Assembly: GCA_016712675.1 (NCBI GenBank) | Contig: JADJQR010000011.1 | Span: 62,001-126,000 of the forward strand | Source of the DNA: a bacterium | GTDB taxonomy: Bacteria > Krumholzibacteriota > Krumholzibacteriia > LZORAL124-64-63 | Length of the DNA stretch: 64,000 bases | Reading direction: 5' to 3' | Shown: positions 1 to 8,400 of the stretch, one piece after another | Layout: every line of letters starts with the position of its first letter | How positions within the stretch are numbered: the stretch's first letter is position 1 | Position numbers and translations under genes: made by a program | Notes under the pieces: model-generated | The model's input: the letters and a program-made list of their open reading frames with translations, nothing else | What the model was told of the DNA's origin: nothing | Databases searched by the model: none

Positions 1-1202
1 CCGCCGGCATCGCGGAAAGCATCCGTCGCGGTCGCGCCGTCCGGTGGCGCGGCGATCAAACCGTCCAGCATGTCGGCCGTCAGCCGCGGGCCACGAACGT
101 GCACCAGCGCGCGGGTGAGCGCGTTGTCCAGTTCGCGCACGTTGCCCGGCCAATCGCGCGCCCGCAACCACGCCTCGGCATCCGGCGCCAACGTCACCGC
201 CGAGCGGTCCAGCCGCCGGCAGGCGCGGGCCAGCAGATGGCGGGCCAGCGGCAGGATGTCCTCGCGTCGCTCGCGCAGCGGCGGGACATGCAGCGTGACC
301 ACCGCCAGCCGGTACAGCAGATCCTCGCGAAACCGTCCGGCGGTCACTTCGGCGGGCAAATCGCGGTTGGTCGCGGCGACGATCCGGGCGCGTGTCTCCA
401 GCGTCCGCGTACCGCCCACCCGCTCGAACGCGCCTTCCTGCAAGACCCGCAGCAGTTTGGCCTGCACGGTCGGCGGCAGCTCGCCCACTTCGTCGAGAAA
501 CAGCGTTCCCTCGGCGGCCTGCTCGAACTTGCCGGGCTTGGCGGCGTGAGCGCCGGTAAAGGCGCCGCGCTCGTGGCCGAACAGTTCCGATTCGAGCAGG
601 GTTTCGACCAGTGCGGCGCAATTGACGGCGACGAACGGTCCCCGCCGACCGCTGTAGGCATGCACCAGTCGCGCGATCACTTCCTTGCCCGTACCGCTTT
701 CACCGGTGATCAGCACCCGGGTATCGCTGGGCGCGACCCGGGCCAGGGTCTTGCCGATTTCCAGCAGCGCCCGACTCTCGCCCACCAGGGTCCGCGGCGG
801 CGCATCGTCGGGTTCAGCGAACCCGGCGGTGCTCGCCTGGCGGGCGGCCAGGGCGCGGTCCACCAACCGCTCCAGTTCAGCGGGTTCGAACGGCTTGGGC
901 AGCCAGTCGAAGGCGCCGGCGGCGATGGCCTGCATGGCGCGTTCGACATCGCGTCCGCCGGTCATGAGGATCACCGGCAGGCGCGGATCGCGTTCGAGCA
1001 ACCGGCCGAGCAACTCGACGCCGTCGCCGTCCGGTAGTTGCACGTCCAGCAGGACCACCTCGAAGGCCGCCCCAGCGGTCGCGGCCAGGGCGGCGGCGCA
1101 ATCGTATACGCCCGTGGCTTGCCAGCCACGGTCCTCGAAATGCGCGCACAGCGCGAGGTTGAGCGCGGCATCGTCATCGACCACCAGCAGGCGCGGGGAC
1201 AT
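1..1202 (-). CDS. NtrC-family sigma54-dependent response regulator (partial)
   Basis: Two-component response regulator that would activate sigma54 promoters. It starts with ATG at 1202 and runs off the left edge; about 400 residues are visible. The receiver domain has acidic residues D9-D11, the phospho-acceptor D53 (LLDVQLPDG) and K103 (LPKPF). The AAA+ domain has Walker A GESGTGKE near 167-174, the sigma54-contact GAFTGA at 213-218 and Walker B GTLFLDEVGEL near 232-242. The C-terminal helix-turn-helix lies outside the window. The start codon overlaps the stop of the upstream MerR-type gene (TAATG), so the two are probably translationally coupled. The partner histidine kinase is not visible; a metal-stress role is inferred only from position. 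Confidence 0.93.
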   Translation of the reverse strand, partial: MSPRLLVVDDDAALNLALCAHFEDRGWQATGVYDCAAALAATAGAAFEVVLLDVQLPDGDGVELLGRLLERDPRLPVILMTGGRDVERAMQAIAAGAFDWLPKPFEPAELERLVDRALAARQASTAGFAEPDDAPPRTLVGESRALLEIGKTLARVAPSDTRVLITGESGTGKEVIARLVHAYSGRRGPFVAVNCAALVETLLESELFGHERGAFTGAHAAKPGKFEQAAEGTLFLDEVGELPPTVQAKLLRVLQEGAFERVGGTRTLETRARIVAATNRDLPAEVTAGRFREDLLYRLAVVTLHVPPLRERREDILPLARHLLARACRRLDRSAVTLAPDAEAWLRARDWPGNVRELDNALTRALVHVRGPRLTADMLDGLIAAPPDGATATDAFRDAG

Positions 1203-1633
1203 TAGCCCTCCTCCAGCGGTTCGACGCCGACATCGCCGCCGAAGGCGTCGAGGATCGGACAGGGTTCGGCGGGCCGGCCGTGGACGCAGTGCGCGATCCG
1301 TTCGACCAGGACGCGGCGCATGGCCCGCAGATCGGCGATGCGGGCCTCCAAATCGGCCACCTTGCTTTCGGCCAGGGCGCGCGCCCGATCCCGGTCGCGG
1401 AGGGCGTCCAGGGCGAGCAACTGGGCGATTTCCTCCAGCGTGAAGCCCAGGCGTTGCGCCCGGCGGATAAAGCGCAACCGGTCACGGTCAACGTCGGTAT
1501 AGCGGCGAATCGTCCCGTAATGACGTTCCGGCGTCGCCAGCAAGCCGCGTCGCTGATAGTAGCGCACGGTCTCGACATGGACATCAGCGGCTTTCGCCAG
1601 CTCGCCGACCGTCAGTGAAAGCGATTTTTGCAT
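1202..1633 (-). CDS. MerR-family metal-responsive regulator
   Basis: A 143-residue MerR-family activator/repressor divergent from the metal ATPase. The N-terminal winged helix (LTVGELAKAADVHVETVRYY) and the GFTLEEIAQLL segment closely resemble mercuric MerR. The C-terminal loop keeps two cysteines nine residues apart (HCVHGRPAEPCPI), the spacing of MerR C117/C126. The position of MerR C82 holds a non-cysteine (LDALRDRD), so classical three-cysteine Hg binding is unlikely and a Cu/Ag or other soft-metal ligand is plausible. ATG 1633 was chosen over an upstream start at 1711, which would run through the divergent promoter. It is coupled downstream to the NtrC-type gene. Confidence 0.9.
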   Translation of the reverse strand: MQKSLSLTVGELAKAADVHVETVRYYQRRGLLATPERHYGTIRRYTDVDRDRLRFIRRAQRLGFTLEEIAQLLALDALRDRDRARALAESKVADLEARIADLRAMRRVLVERIAHCVHGRPAEPCPILDAFGGDVGVEPLEEG

Positions 1634-1635
1634 GC

Positions 1636-1666
1636 TTGACTCCGTACTCGGGTACGGAAGTAAAGA
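1636..1666 (+). promoter_or_regulatory. mer-type operator/promoter with 19-bp spacer
   Basis: A -35 TTGACT (1636-1641) and a weak -10 TAAAGA (1661-1666) are separated by 19 bp, the long spacer typical of MerR-regulated promoters. The spacer carries the perfect inverted repeat TCCGTAC-N4-GTACGGA. As I recall the Tn501/Tn21 mer operator, the match is nearly exact. It should drive the ATPase gene at 1704. Confidence 0.85.
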
Positions 1667-1703
1667 TAGGGCATCCAACCTGCATTGACGAGGAGGACAC
1701 CCG

Positions 1704-4043
1704 ATGAACACCCGCGCGCATTCCTGCGAACACGGCCATCACGCCGCCCATGCCCACCATCACTCTCCCGTTCGTCCCGCACAGTCGACGGTCGAGGCGC
1801 CGATCCCTTTGCCAGGGACGATCCACACCTGCCCCATGCACCCGGAGATTCGCCAGGAAGGGCCGGGCGGTTGCCCCAAGTGCGGCATGGCCTTGGAGCC
1901 GGAGGGCATCCCCGCGCCGGCGACCAAAATCGAGTACACCTGCCCCATGCATCCGGAGATCGTGCGGGACGAGCCGGGGAACTGCCCGATCTGCGGCATG
2001 GCGCTGGAACCCCGGACGGTGACTCTCGATGATGAGGAAAGTCCGGAACTCCGGGACATGACCCGGCGCTTCTGGATCGGCGTCCTATTGACCGTTCCGC
2101 TGTTCGTCGTGGCGATGGGTCGCCACGTTCCGGGCACGCCCTTCGACGGGCTGGCTTCGTCGCGCGAGCTGAACTGGCTGGAACTGCTGTTGGCCACGCC
2201 GGTGGTGCTGTGGGGCGGCTGGCCGTTCTTCGAGCGGGGCTGGCAGTCCCTGGTCAACCGCAGCCTCAACATGTTTACTCTGATCGCTCTGGGCGTGGGC
2301 GTGGCGTATGGCTACAGCGCCGTGGCCGTCCTGTTCCCGGCCCTGTTTCCCGCCACGTTTCGCGATGCCCACGGCGAAGTGGCCGTCTACTTCGAGGCCG
2401 CCGCCGCGATCGTGACGCTCGTCTTGCTGGGGCAGGTGCTGGAACTGCGGGCGCGCCGGCGAACCGGCGCCGCCATCAAAGCGTTGCTCGGCCTGGCGCC
2501 GAAAACCGCTCGCCGGATCGATGCCGACGGCAACGACGAAGATGTGCCGCTGGACCGCGTCCGGCCGGGCGACCGCCTGCGGGTCCGGCCCGGCGAGAAG
2601 ATCCCGGTCGACGGCATCGTGTTGGAAGGCCGCAGCGGCGTGGACGAGTCCATGGTCACCGGCGAGCCGATCCCGGTGGAGAAAAACCCCGGCGACCCGG
2701 TCATCGGCGCCACGGTGAACGGGACCGGCAGCCTGATCATGGAGGCCCAGCGGGTGGGCGCCGACACCTTGCTTTCCCAAATCCTGCAACTGGTGGCGCA
2801 AGCCCAACGCAGCCGCGCGCCCATCCAGAAGCTGGCCGACCGGGTCGCCGGCTACTTCGTGCCCGCCGTGGTGGCCATCGCCCTGATCACCTTCGTCGCC
2901 TGGGCGCTGCTCGGGCCGCCGCCGGCCATGGCCCACGCCATCATCAACGCCGTGGCGGTGCTCATCATCGCCTGTCCTTGCGCGCTGGGGTTGGCGACCC
3001 CGATGTCGGTCATGACCGCCACCGGCAAGGGCGCCACGGTCGGCGTATTGTTCAAAAACGCCGAAGCCATCGAACTGCTGCGCCACATCGACACTCTGGT
3101 GGTGGACAAGACCGGTACTCTGACCGAAGGCAAACCCCAGTTGCTGACAACGGTACCCGCGCCGCATCTGGATGAAGCGACGCTGTTGCGGTTCGCCGCG
3201 ACGCTGGAACGGAGCAGCGAGCATCCGCTGGCCGACGCCATCGTCGGCGGCGCGCGGGAGCGCGGCATCGCGCTCGGCCACGCCGAACGCTTCGAGTCCG
3301 TGCCCGGCCAAGGCGTGACGGGCTGGGTGGACGGCCATCGGGTCGCCTTGGGCAACCGCGCGTTGCTGCAGGCGCTGAACGTCGATCCGGGCGCGCTGGC
3401 GGACGAGGCGGAACGGTTGCGGGCCGATGGCCAGACCGTGATGCTCGTCGCGGTGGACGGCCGGATCGCGGGCCTGCTGGGTGTCGCCGATCCCATCAAG
3501 CAAACGACGCCCGACGCCATCCGGGCGCTCCATGCCGAGGGCCTGAACATCGTTATGCTGACCGGCGACAGCGAAACCACCGCCCGAGCCGTGGCGCGAA
3601 AACTGGGCCTGGATCAGGTGATCGCCGGCGTGTTGCCCGATCAGAAGGCGGAGCAGATCAAAGCGCTGCAACGAGAAGGCCGCCGGGTCGCGATGGCCGG
3701 CGACGGCGTCAACGATGCTCCGGCTTTGGCGCAAGCCCAGGTCGGCATCGCCATGGGCACCGGCGCCGACGTGGCCATGGAAAGCGCCGGCGTGACCTTG
3801 GTCAAGGGCGATCTGAACGGCATCGTCCGCGCCCGGCGCCTGAGCCGTGCCACCCTGCGCAACATCCGCCAGAACCTGTTCTTCGCGTTCGCGTACAACG
3901 CGCTGGGGGTGCCGGTGGCGGCGGGCGTGCTGTATCCCGCTTTCGGCCTCCTGCTGTCGCCGATGATCGCGGCGGCGGCCATGAGCCTCAGCTCCGTGTC
4001 GGTGGTCTACAACGCCTCGCGCTTGCGGTCGGCGGCGATTTGA
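1704..4043 (+). CDS. copA: Cu(I)/Ag(I)-translocating P1B-type ATPase
   Basis: A 779-residue heavy-metal exporting ATPase of the inner membrane. The N-terminus is His-rich and is followed by two heavy-metal-binding repeats (CPMHPEI...[10 protein letters not shown] and CPMHPEI...[10 protein letters not shown]) instead of CXXC ferredoxin-like domains, as in SilP/CopA-like pumps. About eight membrane segments are visible. The ion-path CPC is near residue 424, phosphorylation DKTGTLT starts at D468, and HP (SSEHPL) and GDGVNDAP motifs are present. C-terminal AYNALG and MSLSSVS match the Cu+/Ag+ subgroup. A strong SD AGGAGG (1691-1696) precedes ATG 1704. Control by the divergent MerR-type regulator is expected from the operator. 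Confidence 0.96.
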   Translation: MNTRAHSCEHGHHAAHAHHHSPVRPAQSTVEAPIPLPGTIHTCPMHPEIRQEGPGGCPKCGMALEPEGIPAPATKIEYTCPMHPEIVRDEPGNCPICGMALEPRTVTLDDEESPELRDMTRRFWIGVLLTVPLFVVAMGRHVPGTPFDGLASSRELNWLELLLATPVVLWGGWPFFERGWQSLVNRSLNMFTLIALGVGVAYGYSAVAVLFPALFPATFRDAHGEVAVYFEAAAAIVTLVLLGQVLELRARRRTGAAIKALLGLAPKTARRIDADGNDEDVPLDRVRPGDRLRVRPGEKIPVDGIVLEGRSGVDESMVTGEPIPVEKNPGDPVIGATVNGTGSLIMEAQRVGADTLLSQILQLVAQAQRSRAPIQKLADRVAGYFVPAVVAIALITFVAWALLGPPPAMAHAIINAVAVLIIACPCALGLATPMSVMTATGKGATVGVLFKNAEAIELLRHIDTLVVDKTGTLTEGKPQLLTTVPAPHLDEATLLRFAATLERSSEHPLADAIVGGARERGIALGHAERFESVPGQGVTGWVDGHRVALGNRALLQALNVDPGALADEAERLRADGQTVMLVAVDGRIAGLLGVADPIKQTTPDAIRALHAEGLNIVMLTGDSETTARAVARKLGLDQVIAGVLPDQKAEQIKALQREGRRVAMAGDGVNDAPALAQAQVGIAMGTGADVAMESAGVTLVKGDLNGIVRARRLSRATLRNIRQNLFFAFAYNALGVPVAAGVLYPAFGLLLSPMIAAAAMSLSSVSVVYNASRLRSAAI

Positions 4044-4127
4044 GCCGAGCCGGCCAGGTGAATCGATCCGACCTTCGTCGCATCAACCGCCGCCGAGCCG
4101 TTCGTGACCCCGGGTGGTGCGGCAGGC

Positions 4128-4158
4128 GCTCTCGGCGGTGATAGCTGCCGCCGAGAGC
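4128..4158 (+). terminator. hairpin downstream of copA
   Basis: A perfect 11-bp stem (GCTCTCGGCGG paired with CCGCCGAGAGC) with a 9-nt loop lies 85 bp after the copA stop. The nearest T-run is about 17 bp further on, so it is a weak intrinsic terminator candidate. Confidence 0.45.
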
Positions 4159-4221
4159 CGCGCCGCAACCGCCAATTTTTGGAATCGCGCGGCGCGCCGG
4201 GGAACGCCGACCCGAGCGGGA

Positions 4222-4458
4222 GTGTGAAGTTCTGAATTATTTGGCGCCAAATTTTTGGAATTACATGGCGCACCGGGTGGGGTTCCGTCTGGCTACCGCA
4301 CCCCACCTTGGAGCAAGCGGCCGTCGCGAGTCAGGCACCCGGTCGCTATCTTCATGCCCGACCCCAAAATCTGTCCATCCTCTCAAGTCAGAAACGGTAG
4401 CGGGTCAAGCGCCAGATAGCTCGGAAAAAAGTACGCCAAATAATTCAGAATTTCACAC
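4222..4458. mobile_element. MITE-like element with 25-bp terminal inverted repeats
   Basis: Two 25-bp ends (4222-4246 and 4434-4458) are inverted copies with one mismatch and enclose about 187 bp. The outer end begins GTGTGAA and the inner end finishes ATTTGGCG. Just inside the left end is a palindrome CCAAATTTTTGG-like motif, and a related AATTTTTGGAAT lies outside near 4175. No open reading frame of note is inside and no clear target duplication is visible. The AT content contrasts with the flanks. The size and structure fit a non-autonomous transposon; the parent family is not recognised. Confidence 0.65.
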
Positions 4459-4706
4459 AGGTGACCGCCGAACCCGCACAATCAAATTAAACGTAACATG
4501 TAATATATCGTATTTTGCCGGCCCCGGCCGGTTCCGCTAACCGGCTTTATCGGAAGCGTTTGCCGTTTTCGGATCACCGCTCGCCGCTCGTTTTTAATTT
4601 GCCCGGCGCGCGGTCGCGGCGCGCGTCGGCGCGCGGTAGAATGCGTCGCGCCCCGCGGCGTTCCCGCCGGCGGCGATCCCGTCTCCCGACCGATGGAGGT
4701 GCGCCC
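4459..4706. other. AT-rich intergenic stretch upstream of toxin-antitoxin
   Basis: With the MITE and copA terminator this completes the 4044-4706 gene-free region. An AT-rich patch near 4482-4515 (TAACATGTAATATATCG) could hold the promoter of the downstream antitoxin, followed by GC-rich inverted repeats near 4518-4545. Nothing else was recognised. Confidence 0.4.
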
Positions 4707-4913
4707 ATGAGAGCCCGAGTCACCGAAAGGGGGTTGCTCGTCCCCAAAGAGTTGCTCGCCGGATTCGACGAGGTCGAGATCAGGCAAGAGCCTCACCGGA
4801 TCACCATTTTGCCGGCCGGCGGCGACCCGGTCCGGAACTTGGGCCGGACCCCGCTCGACGCCCCGGAAACCGATGCCTCGGAGCGTCACGACGACTATCT
4901 CTATCGGCCATGA
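4707..4913 (+). CDS. AbrB/SpoVT-type antitoxin
   Basis: A 68-residue protein with an AbrB-like swapped-hairpin start (VTERGLLVPKELLAGFDEVEI), the usual DNA-binding part of VapB/MazE-like antitoxins, and a polar C-terminal tail expected to bind the toxin. GGAGG at 4695-4699 fixes ATG 4707 as the start; the open frame upstream lacks this signal. Its stop overlaps the PIN toxin start (ATGA), giving a coupled two-gene module. It probably represses its own promoter as antitoxins of this type do. Confidence 0.85.
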   Translation: MRARVTERGLLVPKELLAGFDEVEIRQEPHRITILPAGGDPVRNLGRTPLDAPETDASERHDDYLYRP

Positions 4914-5329
4914 AGCCGCTGTTCGTCGACACCGGCTACCTGCTGGCGCTGGAGCTGGCCCGCGACCAGAACCACACGGCGGCCCGGCAGCACTGGCGGG
5001 CGCTGCTCGACGCGCTCCCGCCTCTGGTCACCACCAGCTACGTCTTCGACGAGACGGTGACGTTCTTCAACGGCCGGGGCTATCACGCCAAGGCGGTCGA
5101 GGTCGGCAACAACCTGTTGGAGAGTCCATCGGTGCGGGTGCTCCAGGTGGACGAGCCGCTGTTCCGGGCCGGCTGGACGCTGTTCCAGCAACACCGGGAC
5201 AAGCGGTATTCGCTGACCGACTGCGTTTCGTTCGCGGTCATGCGCCAGCTCGGCATCGACGCCGCGCTCACGTTCGACCGGCACTTCGCCCAAGCCGGGT
5301 TTCGGATGCTGCCGGGCCAGCCGGATTGA
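4910..5329 (+). CDS. PIN-domain toxin ribonuclease (VapC-like)
   Basis: A 139-residue PIN-domain endoribonuclease, the toxin partner of the AbrB-type antitoxin upstream. The conserved acidic residues are visible: D7 (FVDTG), E48 (YVFDE), D104 (LTDCVSF) and D123 (FDRHF). The start overlaps the antitoxin stop by four bases. The length and acidic spacing are normal for a PIN toxin, so it looks intact. The RNA target cannot be predicted. Confidence 0.9.
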   Translation: MKPLFVDTGYLLALELARDQNHTAARQHWRALLDALPPLVTTSYVFDETVTFFNGRGYHAKAVEVGNNLLESPSVRVLQVDEPLFRAGWTLFQQHRDKRYSLTDCVSFAVMRQLGIDAALTFDRHFAQAGFRMLPGQPD

Positions 5330-5476
5330 GCGGCGGGGAAGGGGCTCGCGACCGCGACGCCGCTTCGAGGGCCACCGTACCGCCTCCGCGATCCCCGGCG
5401 AGAAGGTTCGGTGCAGTCCTGCGGCGACGGGGCCGCTCGCATCGGGGGCGACGGCGAGCGGTCGCGACGATAACCC

Positions 5477-5526
5477 TTGACCTCGCCCCTCGCGCCGCGC
5501 TATTTTGATCGTGTACGAAATCAAAA
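5477..5526 (+). promoter_or_regulatory. umuDC promoter with overlapping palindromic operator
   Basis: TTGACC (5477-5482), an 18-bp spacer and TATTTT (5501-5506) form a sigma70-type promoter ahead of umuD. A perfect 7-bp inverted repeat, TTTTGAT-N10-ATCAAAA (5503-5526), overlaps the -10 and start site. It does not match the CTGT-N8-ACAG LexA box, so a different repressor, possibly the extended UmuD itself, is inferred. Confidence 0.7.
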
Positions 5527-5535
5527 GGCGCGGGC

Positions 5536-6117
5536 ATGGGCGAGAGCGACAACAAGGGATCCCACGGCGGCCGGCGGCCCGGCGCCGGCCGGCGGTTCAA
5601 GTACGGCGAGCCCACCCGACCCATCCGGGTGCCGCGCAGCCTCGCGCCGATGGTGGAGCGGTGGCTGGCCGGGCGCGGTTCGGTCCCGGCGGACGGGGAG
5701 GCCGCGCTCAGGCCGGCCCTGGCGCCGCCGCCGCTGGCGCTGCTCCTGTACGGCGCCCGCGTGCCGGCCGGCTTTCCCTCCCCGGCCGAGGAGCACGTCG
5801 AGGGCCGGCTCGACCTGAACCGGCACCTGATCCCCCACCCGGCGGCGACGTTTTTCGTGCGGGCCGCCGGCGACTCGATGCTGGGCGCGGGCATCCACCC
5901 CGGCGACCTGCTGATCGTGGACCGCTCGCTGGAGCCGGCGCACGGCCGGGTCGTCATCGCCGTGGTGGACAACGAGCTGACGGTCAAGCGGCTCCATCGC
6001 CGCGACGGCCGCATCCGGCTGCTGGCGGAAAACGACCGCTACCCGCCCATCGAGATCGGAAACGGCGTGACGCTGGAAATCTGGGGCGTGGTCACCGGTG
6101 TCGTCCACGCCCTCTAG
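5536..6117 (+). CDS. umuD: Extended UmuD-like S24 protease
   Basis: A 193-residue UmuD/LexA-fold self-cleaving serine protease, about 55 residues longer than enteric UmuD. After cleavage the C-terminal part would join UmuC in error-prone polymerase V. The cleavage pair is A78-G79 (VPAG), followed by FPSPAEEHVEGRLDLN as in UmuD. The catalytic residues are S114 (AGDSM) and K151 (ELTVKRLHR). The added N-terminus (GGRRPGAGRRFKYGEPTRPI, then VPRSL) is basic and could bind DNA. It overlaps umuC by 20 bp. The longer N-terminus and operator suggest autoregulation, as described for UmuDAb of Acinetobacter; this is inference. Confidence 0.92.
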   Translation: MGESDNKGSHGGRRPGAGRRFKYGEPTRPIRVPRSLAPMVERWLAGRGSVPADGEAALRPALAPPPLALLLYGARVPAGFPSPAEEHVEGRLDLNRHLIPHPAATFFVRAAGDSMLGAGIHPGDLLIVDRSLEPAHGRVVIAVVDNELTVKRLHRRDGRIRLLAENDRYPPIEIGNGVTLEIWGVVTGVVHAL

Positions 6118-7384
6118 GCCGCCCGTCCTCGCCCTGGTCGACGCCAACAATTTCTATGTGTCCTGCGAGCGGGCGTTCGCGCCGCGCCTGGAGGGACAGC
6201 CCGTCATCGTCCTCTCCAACAACGACGGCTGCGTGGTGGCCCGCTCCGAGGAGGTCAAGGCGCTGGGGGTGGCGATGGGGGCGCCGGCCCGCGACATCCG
6301 CGAGCTGCTCCGGCGACACCGCGTGCGGGTGTTCTCGTCCAACTACGCCCTCTATGGCGACCTGAGCGCCCGGCTGATGGACGTGCTCGGCCGGTTCGCG
6401 CCGCGCGTCGAGGTCTACTCCATCGACGAGGCGTTTCTGGACTGGTCGGGGTTCCCGGAAGACGGGCTCATCGAGTATGCCCGGGAGATGGTCGGCACCG
6501 TCCGGCGCTGGCTGGGCCTGCCGGTCTCGGTCGGGATCGCCCCCACCAAGGTGCTGGCCAAGGTCGCCAACCGGATCGCCAAGCGACGAAAAGTGCCGGG
6601 CGGCGCGGTGGCGCTGCTCGATGCGGACGGGCAGGCCGAAGCGCTGGCCGACCTGCGGACGGCCGACCTGTGGGGCATCGCCGGGCGCTGGTCGGCCAAA
6701 CTCGAAGCGCTCGGCATCGACACCGCGCTCCAGTTGCGCGACGCCGACCCGCCGTTCTTGCGCTCGGCGTTCGGGGTGGTCGTGGAGCGGATCGTTTATG
6801 AGTTGCGAGGGATTCCGTGCCTGGCGCTGGAGGAGGTCGCGCCGCCGAAACGGCAGATCGTCGCTTCCCGCTCCTTCGGCCGGCCGGTCGTGGAGCTGGG
6901 GGAGCTGCGCGAGGCCGTCGCGTTTCACGTCACCCGCGCGGCGGTGCGGCTGCGCCGGCAGCGCTCGGAGGCCGGGGGGCTTCAGGTGTCCATCGGCACG
7001 AATCCCTTCGCCCCCGACGATCCGCCCTACCACGGCCACTGCACCGTCGAGCTGGTTTCCCCCACGGCGGACACCCGCGTCTTGATCGGGCAAGCGCTGC
7101 GGGGGCTGGAGGCGATTTACCGGGGGGGCTATCGGTACCATAAAGCCGGGGTCATGCTGCTGTCGTTGACGTCGGCCGACCGCCGCCAGGGGGCGCTGTT
7201 TCAGCCGGGCGACCCCGCGCGCTCGCAACGGCTCATGACCGCCATCGACCGAATCAACCACAGGATGGGACGGGGGACCGTGCGCTTCGGGACCGAAGGC
7301 TTCGGCCACGGCTGGGCGATGCGCCAGGCGCGCAAATCGCCGGCGTACACCACGCGCTGGAGCGAGCTGCCGCGAGTCGACTGA
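6098..7384 (+). CDS. umuC: UmuC Y-family DNA polymerase V subunit
   Basis: A 428-residue catalytic subunit of translesion polymerase V, acting with processed UmuD at stalled forks. Catalytic residues are D15 (LVDANNFYVSCE) and D110-E111 (VYSIDEAFLDW). The palm/finger segment SNYALYGDLSARL, the helix-hairpin-helix region and the UmuC-specific C-terminal domain (ending near GFGHGWAMRQ) are present, so it is full length. GTG 6098 is the start that leaves the usual short leader before LALVDANNF. It overlaps umuD, as in normal umuDC operons. Confidence 0.95.
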   Translation: MSSTPSRPPVLALVDANNFYVSCERAFAPRLEGQPVIVLSNNDGCVVARSEEVKALGVAMGAPARDIRELLRRHRVRVFSSNYALYGDLSARLMDVLGRFAPRVEVYSIDEAFLDWSGFPEDGLIEYAREMVGTVRRWLGLPVSVGIAPTKVLAKVANRIAKRRKVPGGAVALLDADGQAEALADLRTADLWGIAGRWSAKLEALGIDTALQLRDADPPFLRSAFGVVVERIVYELRGIPCLALEEVAPPKRQIVASRSFGRPVVELGELREAVAFHVTRAAVRLRRQRSEAGGLQVSIGTNPFAPDDPPYHGHCTVELVSPTADTRVLIGQALRGLEAIYRGGYRYHKAGVMLLSLTSADRRQGALFQPGDPARSQRLMTAIDRINHRMGRGTVRFGTEGFGHGWAMRQARKSPAYTTRWSELPRVD

Positions 7385-7395
7385 ATTTCAATCGC

Positions 7396-7414
7396 AATTG
7401 AATTATATTCAATT
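7396..7414 (+). promoter_or_regulatory. Perfect AT-rich palindrome upstream of DUF5131 gene
   Basis: AATTGAAT-TAT-ATTCAATT is an 8-bp perfect inverted repeat in an AT-rich patch, ending 13 bp before ATG 7428. The position suits an operator over the promoter of the DUF5131/TcmP unit. Confidence 0.55.
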
Positions 7415-7427
7415 CATTGGAGAGGCC

Positions 7428-8306
7428 ATGTCCAAAAACAGCAAGATCGAGTGGACCCATCACACGTTCAACCCCTGGTGGGGGTGCACGAAGATTTCGC
7501 CGGGGTGCGATTTCTGTTACGCCGAATCCTGGGCGGCGCGCGTCGGGTCGAACGTGTGGGGCGCCCAGGCGGGCCGGCGGTTTTTTTCGGAAGCCCACTG
7601 GAAAGAGCCGCTGCGGTGGAACGCGGACGCCGAAAAGGGCGGGCGGCGACGGGTGTTTTGCGCGTCCATGGCGGACGTGTTCGAAAACCGCCCCGAGCTG
7701 GACCCCTGGCGCGCCCGGCTGTGGGCGCTGATCGCGCGCACGCCGCACCTGGACTGGCTGCTGCTGACCAAGCGCCCCACCTTGGTGGCGCGCTACGCGC
7801 CCTGGCGCCAGGACTGGCCCGCCAACGTCTGGCTGGGCACCACGGTCGAATCCCAGGCGTGGGCCGAGCAGCGCCTGCCCGCGCTGCTGGCGCTTCCCGC
7901 CGCCGTGCGGTTCCTGTCTTGCGAGCCGCTGCTCGGCCCCCTGGACCTGCGGCCTTACCTCCACCGGGTCGACTGGGTGATCGCGGGGGGGGAAAGCGGG
8001 GCGCGCGCGCGCCCCATGAACCCCGAATGGCCCAGAAGCCTGCGCGATCAATGCGCGCGCGAAGGCGTCGCCTTCCATTTCAAGCAGTGGGGGCACTGGC
8101 ATCCGGTGAACCCTTCCGAGTTTCGGCGCGCGGTGCGCTTGCAAGACGCGCGCGGCGATCCGATCTGGATGGCCCCGCTGGGCAAATCGGCGTCCGGCCG
8201 CAGCTTGGACGGGCGCGAGTGGGACGAATATCCGGGAGCGCTCCACCGAGCCGAAAACGCGCCGGCCGAGCGACAGGGCTCTTTGAGCTTCGCGGATCGC
8301 GGTTGA
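7428..8306 (+). CDS. DUF5131 (phage Gp37/Gp68-like) three-cysteine protein
   Basis: A 292-residue protein starting at ATG 7428 after GGAGAGG. The N-terminus IEWTHHTFNPWWGC and the cysteine pattern C20-x6-C27-x2-C30 match the DUF5131/phage Gp37-Gp68 family, thought to carry an iron-sulfur, radical-SAM-like site. WLLLTKRP and VIAGGESGARARPM are further family hallmarks. The biochemical reaction is not established. It is followed by TcmP, the known three-Cys-motif partner, and preceded by umuDC, which suggests a mobile nucleic-acid modification or stress function. Family membership is firm; function is not. Confidence 0.88.
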   Translation: MSKNSKIEWTHHTFNPWWGCTKISPGCDFCYAESWAARVGSNVWGAQAGRRFFSEAHWKEPLRWNADAEKGGRRRVFCASMADVFENRPELDPWRARLWALIARTPHLDWLLLTKRPTLVARYAPWRQDWPANVWLGTTVESQAWAEQRLPALLALPAAVRFLSCEPLLGPLDLRPYLHRVDWVIAGGESGARARPMNPEWPRSLRDQCAREGVAFHFKQWGHWHPVNPSEFRRAVRLQDARGDPIWMAPLGKSASGRSLDGREWDEYPGALHRAENAPAERQGSLSFADRG

Positions 8307-8400
8307 CGTTTGGCGGGAAGAGCGCCCGGGGTATCGGGGCGCAAGGGGGTCGCGGGCGCTCGACGGGCGGGCGATAACCGGTCGCTTTCAAGGGATCAGG

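Noticed and set aside
1634-1711. Upstream start for the MerR-type regulator
   Set aside because: The extension would run through the divergent promoter and operator, and has no MerR-like residues.
2085-3734. 549-codon frame antisense to copA
   Set aside because: Composition typical of reverse-strand shadows; copA is unambiguous.
4241-4540. 99-codon frame inside and after the MITE-like element
   Set aside because: It crosses the element's right inverted repeat and lacks a Shine-Dalgarno and any conserved motif.
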